Origin: Terracoccus sp. 273MFTsu3.1
GTDB taxonomy: Bacteria; Actinomycetota; Actinomycetes; Actinomycetales; Dermatophilaceae
Length of the DNA: 64,000 nt
Assembly (NCBI RefSeq): GCF_000383675.1
Contig: NZ_KB911823.1
Span: 187,095-251,094, forward strand
Direction of reading: 5' to 3'
Shown: piece after piece, positions 20,590 to 32,598 of the stretch
Layout: each line of letters starts with the position of its first letter
How positions within the stretch are numbered: position 1 is the stretch's first letter
Position numbers and translations under genes: made by a program
The notes under the pieces: model-generated
The model's database searches: none
What the model saw: only the letters and a program-made list of their open reading frames with translations
Told to the model about the DNA's origin: nothing

Positions 20590-21072
20590 TCAGGCCAGGC
20601 CGTTCCAGACCACGAGGGATCCCGCGTGACCGGCCAGCACGACGGTGATGATCGCGGCCACGGCGGACAGCACGACGAGCGTGCCGATGAGCACGTCGAA
20701 CGCATGCCCCTGCGGTGACTCCTCCTCCGGCGGTCGGACGAACCACAGGGCCAGGAGCGTGAGGACCATGAAGGCCAGGCAGATGAGCTTGGCGCGGTCG
20801 CCCCACTCGGTGTGGTTGCGCAGCAGGTCGAAGTCCGTCGTGCTCGCACGCACCCGTGCGACCCGGCGCTGCAGGGCCTCGCCGCTCTCGGCCGCGACGA
20901 ACGCCGAGACGCCCGAGATCACGGCGCCGGCAGCCGTCGGCCAGCGCAGCAGCCGCCGCCACCCCGGGCGCACGACGTAGGCGATCGCGCACAGCGCCGA
21001 GAGGGGGACGAGCACGACGACCGCGTGGATCACGAGGGCGTGCATCGGAAGACCGAAGATGTAGTCGAACAC
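20590..21072 (-). CDS. DUF2231 family membrane protein
   Basis: A 160-residue protein of the DUF2231 family. It has four transmembrane segments (about 12-33, 44-60, 95-112, 127-150) and the typical opening LPMHALVIHAVVVLVPLSAL, with a basic/charged soluble loop around RVRASTTDFDLLRNH. Members often sit near heme or copper oxidase genes, as here between ctaA and an ABC exporter, but no activity is established. The His residues in the first helix could bind heme or metal; that is inference. Confidence 0.85.
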   Translation of the reverse strand: MFDYIFGLPMHALVIHAVVVLVPLSALCAIAYVVRPGWRRLLRWPTAAGAVISGVSAFVAAESGEALQRRVARVRASTTDFDLLRNHTEWGDRAKLICLAFMVLTLLALWFVRPPEEESPQGHAFDVLIGTLVVLSAVAAIITVVLAGHAGSLVVWNGLA

Positions 21073-21172
21073 GTCGCCTCCAGGCCGGTCGGGGTCGTGG
21101 GGTGTGGTGCGGCTTCGTCGTGCGGTCGTGCGGTCGAGCGGTCGTGCGCGTGCTGCGGCCAGTCTCGTCCGC

Positions 21173-21952
21173 TCAGTCGTCGAAGCGGAAGAGACGCGCC
21201 GCGAGGACCGTTGCGACCAGTCCCCACGCGAGGACGACCGCGAGCGCGAGAAGGTTCAGCTGCCCGTCCACGAGGGCCGAGCGGAGCCCGTCCGCGAGGC
21301 CCGCCGACGGCAGCAGGGCCACGACGTGCGACACCCCCGCCGGCAGCTCGCTCCGGGGGACGACGACACCCCCGACCGCGAGGAGCAGCACCCACACGAG
21401 GTTCGCGATGGCGAGCACGGCCTCAGCACGCAGGGTCCCGGCGAGCAGGAGCGCGAGGGCCACGAAGGCCCACGTGCCGAGGACGACGAAGAGGACGGCA
21501 TACGCGATCCCGGCGACCTCCGGTCGCCACCCGAGCACGAGGCCGAGCACGGCGATGACGCCGATCTGGATCGCCTCGACGGCCAGCGTCGCCGCCACCT
21601 TGGCCGCGACGAGCCCACCGCGCCCGAGCGGGGTGACGCCGAGGTAGCGCAGGACGGCGTAGCGGCGGTCGAAGCCGGTCGAGATCGCCTGGGAGGTGAA
21701 CGCGGCCGAGATGACGCAGAGGGCGATGACGCCCGGTGTCGCCACGTCGATGCGCGTGCCCGGGCCGAGCGACGGCGACGTCGTGGCACTGAGGCCGACG
21801 AGCGCCAGTGCGGGCAGGACGAGCGAGACGAGCAGCTGCTCGCCGTTCCGGAGCAGGCTGCCGACCTCGAAGCGGGCCTGGGCGAGGACCCGGCGGCGAG
21901 GAGCAGCCGCTCCAGCGGCCGTCGGCGTCGTCGGGGTGGCTGAGGTGTTCAC
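21173..21952 (-). CDS. ABC-2 type transporter permease
   Basis: A 259-residue permease with six predicted helices after a Pro/Ala-rich N-terminal stretch, matching ABC-2 exporters (RRYAVLRYLGVTPLGRGGL is the typical cytoplasmic coupling segment). The GTG at 21952 overlaps the ATPase stop (GTGA); a longer in-frame ORF runs back through the ATPase gene and is not used. In mycobacteria the equivalent pair (Rv1457c/Rv1458c) lies beside ctaA. The substrate is unknown; heme-related or drug export has been suggested for the family. Confidence 0.9.
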   Translation of the reverse strand: MNTSATPTTPTAAGAAAPRRRVLAQARFEVGSLLRNGEQLLVSLVLPALALVGLSATTSPSLGPGTRIDVATPGVIALCVISAAFTSQAISTGFDRRYAVLRYLGVTPLGRGGLVAAKVAATLAVEAIQIGVIAVLGLVLGWRPEVAGIAYAVLFVVLGTWAFVALALLLAGTLRAEAVLAIANLVWVLLLAVGGVVVPRSELPAGVSHVVALLPSAGLADGLRSALVDGQLNLLALAVVLAWGLVATVLAARLFRFDD

Positions 21953-22659
21953 GCGGCTCCCTTGCGGGTCAGGCTGAAGTAGACGTCCTCGAGGGAGCGG
22001 CCGCCGGTCACCGAGGCCGGAGTCCCCTCGGCGACGGTGCGTCCCGCGTTCATGATGACGAGGTGGTCCGCGAGGCGCTCGGCCTCCTCGAACGAGTGGG
22101 TCGTCACGACGACGGTCGTCCCGGCCTCGCGCTGCTCGGCCACGAGCTCCCACACGTCGAGCCGTCCGTGCGGGTCGAGCCCGGCCGCCGGCTCGTCGAG
22201 GAAGAGCACCTCGGGACGCCCGAGCAACGAGGCCGCCAGGGCGAGGCGCTGCTTCTGGCCACCCGAGAGGCGGCGCACGGTCGTCGAGGCGAAGTCCGTG
22301 ACGCCGAGTCGTCGCGCCACGGCATCGACGTCGAGCGGGTCGGCGTAGAGGCGGGAGAGGTGGTGGAGCAGACGCAGCGGCTTCGTGCCGTTGGGCAGGC
22401 CGCCGGCCTGGAGCATGACGCCGACGCGGGCCCGGTGGTCGGCGTCCGCCTGCCACGGGTCTGTGCCGAGGACACGCACCGTGCCACCGTCCGGTCGCCC
22501 GAGGCCGACGGCACACTCGATGGCGGTCGTCTTGCCCGCGCCGTTGGGCCCGAGGACCGCGGTGATGCGGCCGGCCGGGGCCGTCCACGTCAGCCCGTCG
22601 AGGGCGGACACCTGACCGAAGGTGCGGCGAAGGTCGGACAGTGTCACCGCATCGGTCAT
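21949..22659 (-). CDS. ABC transporter ATP-binding protein
   Basis: A 236-residue ATPase partner of the downstream permease. The Walker A motif is GPNGAGKTT, the signature RRLSGGQKQRLALA, Walker B VLFLDEPAAGLD, and the switch His in TTHSFEEAE. It matches the DrrA/CcmA-like branch that pairs with ABC-2 permeases. The start is ATG 22659, with a TAGACT-like -10 (minus strand, around 22672) very close upstream. It is divergent from psd. Confidence 0.93.
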   Translation of the reverse strand: MTDAVTLSDLRRTFGQVSALDGLTWTAPAGRITAVLGPNGAGKTTAIECAVGLGRPDGGTVRVLGTDPWQADADHRARVGVMLQAGGLPNGTKPLRLLHHLSRLYADPLDVDAVARRLGVTDFASTTVRRLSGGQKQRLALAASLLGRPEVLFLDEPAAGLDPHGRLDVWELVAEQREAGTTVVVTTHSFEEAERLADHLVIMNAGRTVAEGTPASVTGGRSLEDVYFSLTRKGAA

Positions 22660-22798
22660 GGCTCATGAGTCTAGGCTCGGTGCCGACGACCCCGGTCACC
22701 GCACCTCGGTCGCCACCGGCGTACCCCTCCGCCGTCCTCGCTCCGCCCGCCCCACTCGACCCGCTCACCACACTCGACCCTGACGGAGACCCCGACCC

Positions 22799-23464
22799 GT
22801 GAAGATCGACCCAGCCGCCAAGCCCTTCACCGCGATGGCCGCCGTGCCCACGGTGATCGCCGCGCTGGCCCGCCGACCGCGCACGACCGCCGCCCTCGGC
22901 CTGCTGACCGCGGGGGTGACCCTCTTCTTCCGCGACCCCGACCGCACCCCGGACCGCTCACCCGTGTCCGACCCCGACGTCGTGCTGGCCCCGGCCGACG
23001 GGATCGTCATGCACGTGGGGGAGCCGCAGCCGGGCATCGCCCCGCCGGGTGAGTGGCAGCAGGTCAGCATCTTCCTGTCGCTGCTCGACGTGCACATGAA
23101 CCGCTCGCCCTACGGCGGCCGCGTCATCGACGTCACCCACACGCCGGGCCGCTTCCTCGCCGCCTACCGCGCCGAGAGCGCCACGAAGAACGAGCGCAGC
23201 GAGATCATCGTCGAGCGCGTCGTCGCGGGCCGACCGCGCCGCATCGTCTACCGCCAGCTCGTCGGCCAGCTCGCGCGCCGCATCGTCACCCGCATCGAGC
23301 CCGGTGACGAGATCGCCACCGGCGAGCGCATGGGGCTGATGAAGTTCGGCTCGCGCATGGACGTCTTCGTGCCGCCGGAGGTGCAGCTCGAGGTCACCAA
23401 GGGCAAGCGCGCCATCGGTGGCGAGACCGTGCTGGGCCGCTTCCCGGCGGCGGCCGCCTCGTGA
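22799..23464 (+). CDS. psd: Phosphatidylserine decarboxylase proenzyme
   Basis: A 221-residue, short-type Psd that decarboxylates phosphatidylserine to phosphatidylethanolamine at the membrane. The serine-dependent self-cleavage site that creates the pyruvoyl cofactor is at FGSR near residue 180, replacing LGST of the enterobacterial form. LAPADGIVMHVGE and FLSLLDVHMNRSP are family blocks. The N-terminus has one hydrophobic segment (about 10-45). It is coupled to pssA by GTGA. Confidence 0.95.
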   Translation: MKIDPAAKPFTAMAAVPTVIAALARRPRTTAALGLLTAGVTLFFRDPDRTPDRSPVSDPDVVLAPADGIVMHVGEPQPGIAPPGEWQQVSIFLSLLDVHMNRSPYGGRVIDVTHTPGRFLAAYRAESATKNERSEIIVERVVAGRPRRIVYRQLVGQLARRIVTRIEPGDEIATGERMGLMKFGSRMDVFVPPEVQLEVTKGKRAIGGETVLGRFPAAAAS

Positions 23465-24405
23465 GCGGCGACGCGGCCTCCACCTCCGACGACCGCCCCC
23501 GCCGGCGCGACCGGGTGAGCCGGCGCATCCGGCTCGTGTCGGCCACCGGCGCGCGGGTCATCCCGCTCGACCGGCTCAACCCGCGCGTCCGTGCCCGGGC
23601 GACCCTGCCGAGCCTCTTCACGCTCGGCAACATGCTGTGCGGCTTCTCGTCGGTGCTCCTCTCGTTCCAGGGGCACTTCCGCGCGGCCGCGGTGCTCGTC
23701 GGCATCTCGATCGTCCTCGACATCTGCGACGGGGCGGTGGCCCGCGCCGTCGGTGCCATCACACCGTTCGGCCTGCAGTTCGACTCGCTCGCCGACCTCA
23801 TCTCGTTCGGGATCGCACCCGCCGTGCTCGTCTACACGTGGGCGCTGCCGGCCTACCCGGTCTGGGCGTGGGCCGGGGCGATGTTCTGGCTGGCCTGCGC
23901 GGCCTATCGTCTGGCCCGCTTCAACGTCACCATCGACCCCCTCGCCGACAAGCGCTACTTCGTCGGACTCGCGAGCCCGGGCGCCGCAGGCGTCGTCATC
24001 TCGACGGTGCTCGCCATCGGCGAGCCGCTCTACGACTGGGCGCCCCTCGTGCCGGTCGCGGCCGGCGTGGTCCCGGCCGCGCTCATGGCCTCGTCGTACC
24101 GCTTCCGCTCCTTCCGCGACCTCCTCTCGCCGCGCCACCTGCGGATCACGGTCCCGCTCGGGATCGTCATCGCGCTGGGACTGGCGCTCTTCCCCGGCGC
24201 GACGGGCATGGCGCTCGCGTACGGCTACGTGCTGACCTGCCCGTTGGGCTGGGTCACGGCCCCGCTGCGGAGGCGCTGGTTCGGGGAGGACGCCGTCGCG
24301 CCCCCGCGCACGCGGATGCCGTCGGTCATCATGCCGCCGGACCCGGACGACGACGACGACGATGACGACGGGGACGACGACGCTGAGCGCGCGCCGTGGC
24401 GGTAA
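23461..24405 (+). CDS. pssA: CDP-diacylglycerol-serine O-phosphatidyltransferase
   Basis: A 314-residue CDP-alcohol phosphatidyltransferase that makes phosphatidylserine from CDP-diacylglycerol and serine, feeding Psd. The diagnostic DGx2ARx8Gx3Dx3D motif runs from CDGAVARA to FDSLADL without change. Several hydrophobic helices follow. The C-terminus ends in a poly-Asp/Glu tail that is not part of the catalytic fold. The GTG start overlaps the psd stop by 4 bp, so the two steps are co-expressed. Confidence 0.95.
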   Translation: MSGDAASTSDDRPRRRDRVSRRIRLVSATGARVIPLDRLNPRVRARATLPSLFTLGNMLCGFSSVLLSFQGHFRAAAVLVGISIVLDICDGAVARAVGAITPFGLQFDSLADLISFGIAPAVLVYTWALPAYPVWAWAGAMFWLACAAYRLARFNVTIDPLADKRYFVGLASPGAAGVVISTVLAIGEPLYDWAPLVPVAAGVVPAALMASSYRFRSFRDLLSPRHLRITVPLGIVIALGLALFPGATGMALAYGYVLTCPLGWVTAPLRRRWFGEDAVAPPRTRMPSVIMPPDPDDDDDDDDGDDDAERAPWR

Positions 24406-24435
24406 GGAAGACCTAACTGGAGTCGCGGCCCCAAT

Positions 24436-24452
24436 TACGTCACAATGGTGTG
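24436..24452 (+). promoter_or_regulatory. Candidate promoter/operator overlapping the sufR start
   Basis: TCACAAT (24440-24446) resembles a -10 placed for a leaderless or nearly leaderless sufR transcript, and CACA (24441-24444) with TGTG (24449-24452) forms a small palindrome spaced by 4 bp over the start codon. Mycobacterial SufR is known to bind an inverted repeat in its own promoter; autoregulation here is inference. Confidence 0.4.
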
Positions 24453-25274
24453 GTGTTTATCGGAGCGCATGCCCCGCGTGAGACGAAGAACGGCGAGGAC
24501 GGCCAGCACGTCTCGCCGCTCGAGTCGCGCACGCGCTCGCGGGTGCTCCACATGGTCTCCGCCGACGGCCCGATCTCGGCGGCCGAGCTCGGGCGTCATC
24601 TCGACCTGACCCCGGCAGCCGTGCGTCGTCACCTCGACGCGCTCGTCGAGCAGGGCGCCGTCGTCCCGCACGAGCCCACCGGTGGCCGCCGCGGTCGTGG
24701 ACGCCCCGCTCGCGCCTACGTCGTGTCCGACGCCGGCCACAGCGCCCTCGAGGCCGACTACGACTCGCTCGCGGTCGAGGTGCTCCGCTACCTCGAGGAG
24801 CACGCGGGACCCGCGGCCGTCGGCGACTTCGCCCGCAGCCGCGTCGGCGCGCTCGAGGAGCGGTATGCCGCCCGGCTCGCAGCCGCCGGCGACGACCCCG
24901 CCGCCCGCACCGAGGCGCTCGTCGAGGCGCTGAGCGAGGACGGCTTCGCCGCGACCGCCCGGCCCGTCGGCGCGGGGGGCCTGACCGGCGTCCAGCTGTG
25001 CCAGGGCCACTGCCCGGTGCAGCACGTCGCCACCGAGTTCCCGGCCTTCTGCGAGGCCGAGACCGACGCGTTCTCCCGGTTGCTCGGGGTGCACGTCCAG
25101 CGCCTCGCGACCCTCGCGGGCGGACACCACGTCTGCACGACGTTCGTCCCGACCGGTGGGATCGGCTCCCGCCCCCGGAAGACCACGCAGCCCTCGGGTG
25201 TTGACCCGGAGGCTGCCCCACCTCGTTCGAGTACCACCGACACGCTCACGCACGTCAAGGAAGGTTCCTCATGA
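24450..25274 (+). CDS. sufR: SufR-type Fe-S cluster repressor of the SUF operon
   Basis: A 274-residue regulator with an N-terminal winged helix ([27 protein letters not shown], split around residues 40-65). A wing with [18 protein letters not shown] follows. The C-terminal cluster-binding region has [10 protein letters not shown], then FCEAE and HHVCTTF, giving the four cysteines expected for a [4Fe-4S] sensor. SufR homologues repress suf genes when the cluster is loaded. The stop overlaps the sufB start (ATGA). The Pro/Ser-rich final ~45 residues are not conserved. Confidence 0.93.
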   Translation: MVFIGAHAPRETKNGEDGQHVSPLESRTRSRVLHMVSADGPISAAELGRHLDLTPAAVRRHLDALVEQGAVVPHEPTGGRRGRGRPARAYVVSDAGHSALEADYDSLAVEVLRYLEEHAGPAAVGDFARSRVGALEERYAARLAAAGDDPAARTEALVEALSEDGFAATARPVGAGGLTGVQLCQGHCPVQHVATEFPAFCEAETDAFSRLLGVHVQRLATLAGGHHVCTTFVPTGGIGSRPRKTTQPSGVDPEAAPPRSSTTDTLTHVKEGSS

Positions 25275-26691
25275 CCACCCACATCGAAGAGCTGAACCCC
25301 GGCCTCAAGGGCATCGGCACCTACGAGTACGGCTGGGCCGACAGCGACGTGGCCGGGTCCACGGCGCGTCGAGGGCTCAACGAGGACGTCGTGCGCGACA
25401 TCTCGGCCCGCAAGAGCGAGCCGGAGTGGATGACGAAGCTGCGCCTGAAGAGCCTCAGCCTCTTCGGCAAGAAGCCCATGCCCTCGTGGGGCTCGGACCT
25501 CACCGGCATCGACTTCCAGAACATCAAGTACTTCGTGAAGTCCACCGAGAAGCAGGCCGCCACGTGGGACGACCTGCCCGAGGACATCAAGAACACCTAC
25601 GACCGTCTGGGCATCCCGGAGGCCGAGAAGCAGCGCCTCGTCTCGGGTGTCGCAGCCCAGTACGAGTCGGAGGTCGTCTACCACCAGATCCGTGAGGACC
25701 TCGAGGCCCAGGGCGTCATCTTCCTCGACACCGACACGGCCCTGAAGGAGCACGAGGACCTCTTCCGCGAGCACTTCGCGACCGTCATCCCGGCCGGCGA
25801 CAACAAGTTCGCCGCGCTCAACACCGCCGTGTGGTCGGGTGGCTCGTTCATCTACGTCCCCAAGGGTGTCCACGTCGACATCCCGCTCCAGGCGTACTTC
25901 CGCATCAACACCGAGAACATGGGCCAGTTCGAGCGGACGCTGATCATCGCCGACGAGGGCTCGTACGTGCACTACGTCGAGGGTTGCACCGCTCCGATCT
26001 ACAAGTCGGACTCGCTCCACTCGGCCGTCGTCGAGATCATCGTCAAGAAGAACGCCCGCGTGCGCTACACGACGATCCAGAACTGGTCCAACAACGTCTA
26101 CAACCTCGTCACGAAGCGCGCGACCTGTGAGGCCGGCGCGACGATGGAGTGGGTCGACGGCAACATCGGCTCCAAGGTGACGATGAAGTACCCCGCCGTC
26201 TTCCTCATGGGCGAGCACGCCAAGGGCGAGACGCTCTCCATCGCCTTCGCCGGCGAGGGCCAGCACCAGGACACCGGCTCCAAGATGGTCCACGCGGCTC
26301 CCAACACGAAGAGCTCGATCATCAGCAAGTCGGTCGCCCGTGGCGGCGGTCGTGCGAGCTACCGCGGCCTCGTGCAGGTGCTCGAGGGCGCGTCGCACTC
26401 GGCCTCGACCGTGCGGTGCGACGCCCTGCTCGTCGACACGATCAGCCGATCCGACACCTACCCCTACGTCGACATCCGCGAGGACGACGTGTCGATGGGT
26501 CACGAGGCCACGGTCTCGAAGGTGTCCGAGGACCAGCTCTTCTACCTCATGTCGCGCGGCATGGCCGAGGACGAGGCCATGGCGATGATCGTGCGCGGCT
26601 TCATCGAGCCGATCGCGCGTGAGCTGCCCATGGAGTACGCCCTCGAGCTCAACCGCCTCATCGAGCTGCAGATGGAAGGAGCCGTCGGCTG

Positions 26692-26692
<1 letters not shown>
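25271..26692 (+). CDS. sufB: Fe-S cluster assembly protein SufB
   Basis: A 473-residue SufB, the scaffold subunit of SufBC2D on which Fe-S clusters are built. The N-terminal helical region is followed by the parallel beta-helix core with [33 protein letters not shown] (a conserved Cys) and [17 protein letters not shown]. The C-terminal [17 protein letters not shown]-type block holds the SufC contact site. Full length. It is translationally coupled at both ends (ATGA with sufR, TGATG with sufD). Confidence 0.97.
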
Positions 26693-30073
<3,381 letters not shown>

Positions 30074-30074
<1 letters not shown>

Positions 30075-30556
30075 TGGACCTCTACCAGGAGCTCATCCTC
30101 GAGCACTCCAAGCGCCCGCACCACGCGGGCCTGCGCGCCCCGTTCGACGCCGAGGTGCACCACATCAACCCGACGTGCGGCGACGAGGTGACCCTTCGGG
30201 TCGACGTCTCCGGCACGGGTGCCGAGGCCGTCGTGACCGACGTCTCCTACGAGGCGCAGGGCTGCTCGATCTCCGTCGCCAGCGCGTCCGTCCTCGCCGA
30301 GGAGGTCATCGGCCACCGGGTCGACGAGGCCCTCGAGACCTTCGAGGCGATGCGCGCCATGCTGACCTCCCGCGGCCAGGTGGCCGGCGACGAGGCCGTC
30401 ATCGGGGACGGCGTCGCGTTCGCCGGCGTCTCGAAGTACCCCGCGCGCGTCAAGTGCGCCCTGCTCGGCTGGACCGCGTTCACCGATGCCCTCGCCCGAG
30501 CGGGTGTCGACATCACTTCCACGAGTTCCGCCTCCCCCCAAGGAGTTTCGTCATGA
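30074..30556 (+). CDS. sufU: Fe-S scaffold / sulfurtransferase SufU
   Basis: A 160-residue zinc-dependent SufU of the IscU fold that accepts sulfur from SufS. Conserved residues are Cys35 and Asp37 in NPTCGDEV, Cys64 in QGCSIS, and Cys128 in RVKCALL. The insertion between the second and third cysteines is typical of SufU rather than IscU. The C-terminal Ser/Thr-rich tail is variable. It is coupled to sufS upstream and, by ATGA, to sufT downstream. Confidence 0.96.
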
Positions 30557-30879
30557 CCCAGACCACCACCCCGCCCAACGTGGCCGACGTCGAGGAGGCC
30601 ATGCGCGACGTCGTCGACCCTGAGCTCGGCATCAACGTCGTCGACCTCGGCCTCGTCTACGGCATCACCGTCGACGCGCAGTCGCACGCCGTCATCGACA
30701 TGACGCTGACGTCCGCGGCGTGCCCCCTCACCGACGTCATCGAGGACCAGACGGCGCAGGCGCTCGAGGGCCTCGTCACGACGCACCGGATCAACTGGGT
30801 GTGGATGCCGCCGTGGGGACCCGACAAGATCACCGAGGACGGCCGCGAGCAGCTGCGCGCCCTCGGCTTCAACCTCTGA
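30553..30879 (+). CDS. sufT: SufT / DUF59 (MIP18-type) Fe-S maturation protein
   Basis: A 108-residue MIP18-family (DUF59) protein. The hallmarks are VVDPELGINVVDLGLVYG at residues ~20-37 and the TSAACPLTDVI motif with its conserved Cys. It is the usual last gene of actinobacterial suf operons (Rv1466 equivalent) and assists Fe-S maturation. The ATG overlaps the sufU stop (ATGA). Full length. Confidence 0.95.
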   Translation: MTQTTTPPNVADVEEAMRDVVDPELGINVVDLGLVYGITVDAQSHAVIDMTLTSAACPLTDVIEDQTAQALEGLVTTHRINWVWMPPWGPDKITEDGREQLRALGFNL

Positions 30880-30898
30880 GCCTGCACCACCCGCGCTC

Positions 30899-31525
30899 GT
30901 GACGACGCGCGTCATCGAGGTCGACCCCGGGCGGTTCGACCGCTGGATGGCGGGCTTCGCCGAGCGGCACGGCACCTACGACGCCGCCGGGGAGACCACT
31001 CCCGGCGGCGTCGTCGTGTCCGCGCGCGCGGCCGACGGATCCACCGTCGTGGCGACGCCGTTCGCCCACGAGCCCCTCGGCGTCATCCTCGTCAGGCGCG
31101 GTGGGTATGCCGTGGGGCTGGCTTCCGGCGGCGCCTTCACCGCCTCGAAGGTCGGGACCCGCCACGTGCAGTCGCGCACCGCGGCGGGCGGCTGGTCGCA
31201 GCAGCGCTTCACCCGCCGACGCGGCAAGCAGGCCGACGAGCTCGTCGATGCCGTCGTCGGCCACGCGCGACGGGTGCTCCTCGGGGACGACGAGTCACCG
31301 GCGACGGGAGCGGACGGCATACCTCATGGTCTGGTCGTCGGCGGGGACCGCACGCTCGTGCGCGAGGTCCTCGACGCCGGGGCCCTGCGCGCCCTGGCGG
31401 GGCTGCCGATGCGTGAGCTCTACGACCTGCCCGACCCGAAGCGCGACGTGCTCGAGAGGGCGCTGCGCCGTGGTCGAGCCGTGCGCATCGAGCTGGACGA
31501 GGCGGCGCCGGGCGCCGTCAGCTGA
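30899..31525 (+). CDS. acVLRF1-family peptidyl-tRNA hydrolase (Vms1-like release factor)
   Basis: A 208-residue protein of the actinobacterial VLRF1 group, related to the eRF1/Vms1 domain that releases nascent chains from peptidyl-tRNA on stalled ribosomes. The catalytic loop is at residues 97-104, GGWSQQRF, followed by a basic RRRGK stretch as in VLRF1 proteins. The GTG start lies 19 bp after sufT, so it may ride on the suf transcript. Its 3' end overlaps the convergent metallopeptidase gene by 8 bp. The family assignment rests on the motif and fold-like spacing, not on a search. Confidence 0.8.
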   Translation: MTTRVIEVDPGRFDRWMAGFAERHGTYDAAGETTPGGVVVSARAADGSTVVATPFAHEPLGVILVRRGGYAVGLASGGAFTASKVGTRHVQSRTAAGGWSQQRFTRRRGKQADELVDAVVGHARRVLLGDDESPATGADGIPHGLVVGGDRTLVREVLDAGALRALAGLPMRELYDLPDPKRDVLERALRRGRAVRIELDEAAPGAVS

Positions 31526-32471
31526 CGGTGTCGACGCCGAAGGTGTTGCACTGGTTGAGGTCGCCGGTCTGGTAGCCCTGCAGGAACCACTTCTGGCGGG
31601 CCTCCGACGAGCCGTGCGTCCAGTTCTCTGGAGTGACGCGGCCCTGCATCTTCTTCTGGATGCGGTCGTCCCCGACGGCTGACGCGGCCGAGAGCGCGGA
31701 CGTGATGTCCTGCTCGGTGATGGGCTTGAGCAGTGGGGTGCCGCTGGCGTCGGTCGTCTCGGTCGCGTGCTTGACCCACGTGCCGGCGAGGCAGTCGGCC
31801 ATGAGCTCGATGCGAACGGCGCCGGAGTTGGGGCCCTGCGGGTCCTGCTGCGCCCGGTCGAGGATGCCGAGCAGGTCCTGCACGTGGTGGCCGTACTCGT
31901 GCGCGATGACGTACTCCTTGGCCAGCTGGCCGCCGTCGGCGCCGAACTTGCTCTGCAGCTCCTCGAAGAAGCTCGCGTCGACGTAGACCTTGGCGTCGAG
32001 CGGGCAGTAGAACGGACCGACCTGCGAGTTGGCGGTGCCGCAGCCCGACGGGGTCTGGCCCTGGTAGATGACGGTCTTCACCGGCTCGTAGTTCATCTGG
32101 TACTTCGGCAGCGTCTTGCCCCAGTAGTCCTGGACGCTGTTGACCGTCGCGATGATGAGGCAGACGTCGTTCTTGTTGGCGTCGGCTCCGGTCTTGCACT
32201 GGGAGAACTCGCCCTGATCGACCTGGCCCGCGGCCGCGACCTGGCTGCTCTCGAGCTGCTGGGACGGGAGGCCACCGGCACCCGTGCCGGAGTCACCGCC
32301 GCCACCGAGGATCTTGCCTCCGCCGAAGATGAGCATGAGCACGAGCAGGATGAGGCCGCCGATGCCTCCGCCGACCTGGATGCCGCCGGGGAAGCCTCCG
32401 CCGCCGCCACCACCGCTGCCGCCGCTCTGCACCTGGGAGGTGTCGAGCTGGGCGCTGTCGTTGAAGCTCAT
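31518..32471 (-). CDS. Neutral zinc metallopeptidase, YpfJ/KPN_02809 family
   Basis: A 317-residue membrane-anchored protease-like protein. A Gly-rich N-terminus leads into one transmembrane helix (about 34-52, LILLVLMLIFGGG). The external domain has the zinc motif HEYGHHVQD and a downstream ELMADCLAG segment that supplies the third ligand. Cysteine pairs (FSQCK/NDVCL, SGCG/FYCPL) suggest extracytoplasmic disulfides. The ATG has GAGGAG upstream. YpfJ-type function is poorly known; proteolysis is inferred from the zinc site. Confidence 0.88.
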   Translation of the reverse strand: MSFNDSAQLDTSQVQSGGSGGGGGGGFPGGIQVGGGIGGLILLVLMLIFGGGKILGGGGDSGTGAGGLPSQQLESSQVAAAGQVDQGEFSQCKTGADANKNDVCLIIATVNSVQDYWGKTLPKYQMNYEPVKTVIYQGQTPSGCGTANSQVGPFYCPLDAKVYVDASFFEELQSKFGADGGQLAKEYVIAHEYGHHVQDLLGILDRAQQDPQGPNSGAVRIELMADCLAGTWVKHATETTDASGTPLLKPITEQDITSALSAASAVGDDRIQKKMQGRVTPENWTHGSSEARQKWFLQGYQTGDLNQCNTFGVDTVS

Positions 32472-32598
32472 CTGCCGCTCCTCGGGTCGGGACCGGGGGC
32501 CTCCCCGGTCCGGTCGAGATCACCCTAGTGCGCGGGGACCTGTGGACGTCGGCCGCTGCCGCAGCTGCCGTGACGGTGTCGTACCCGGTGGGGCCGGG

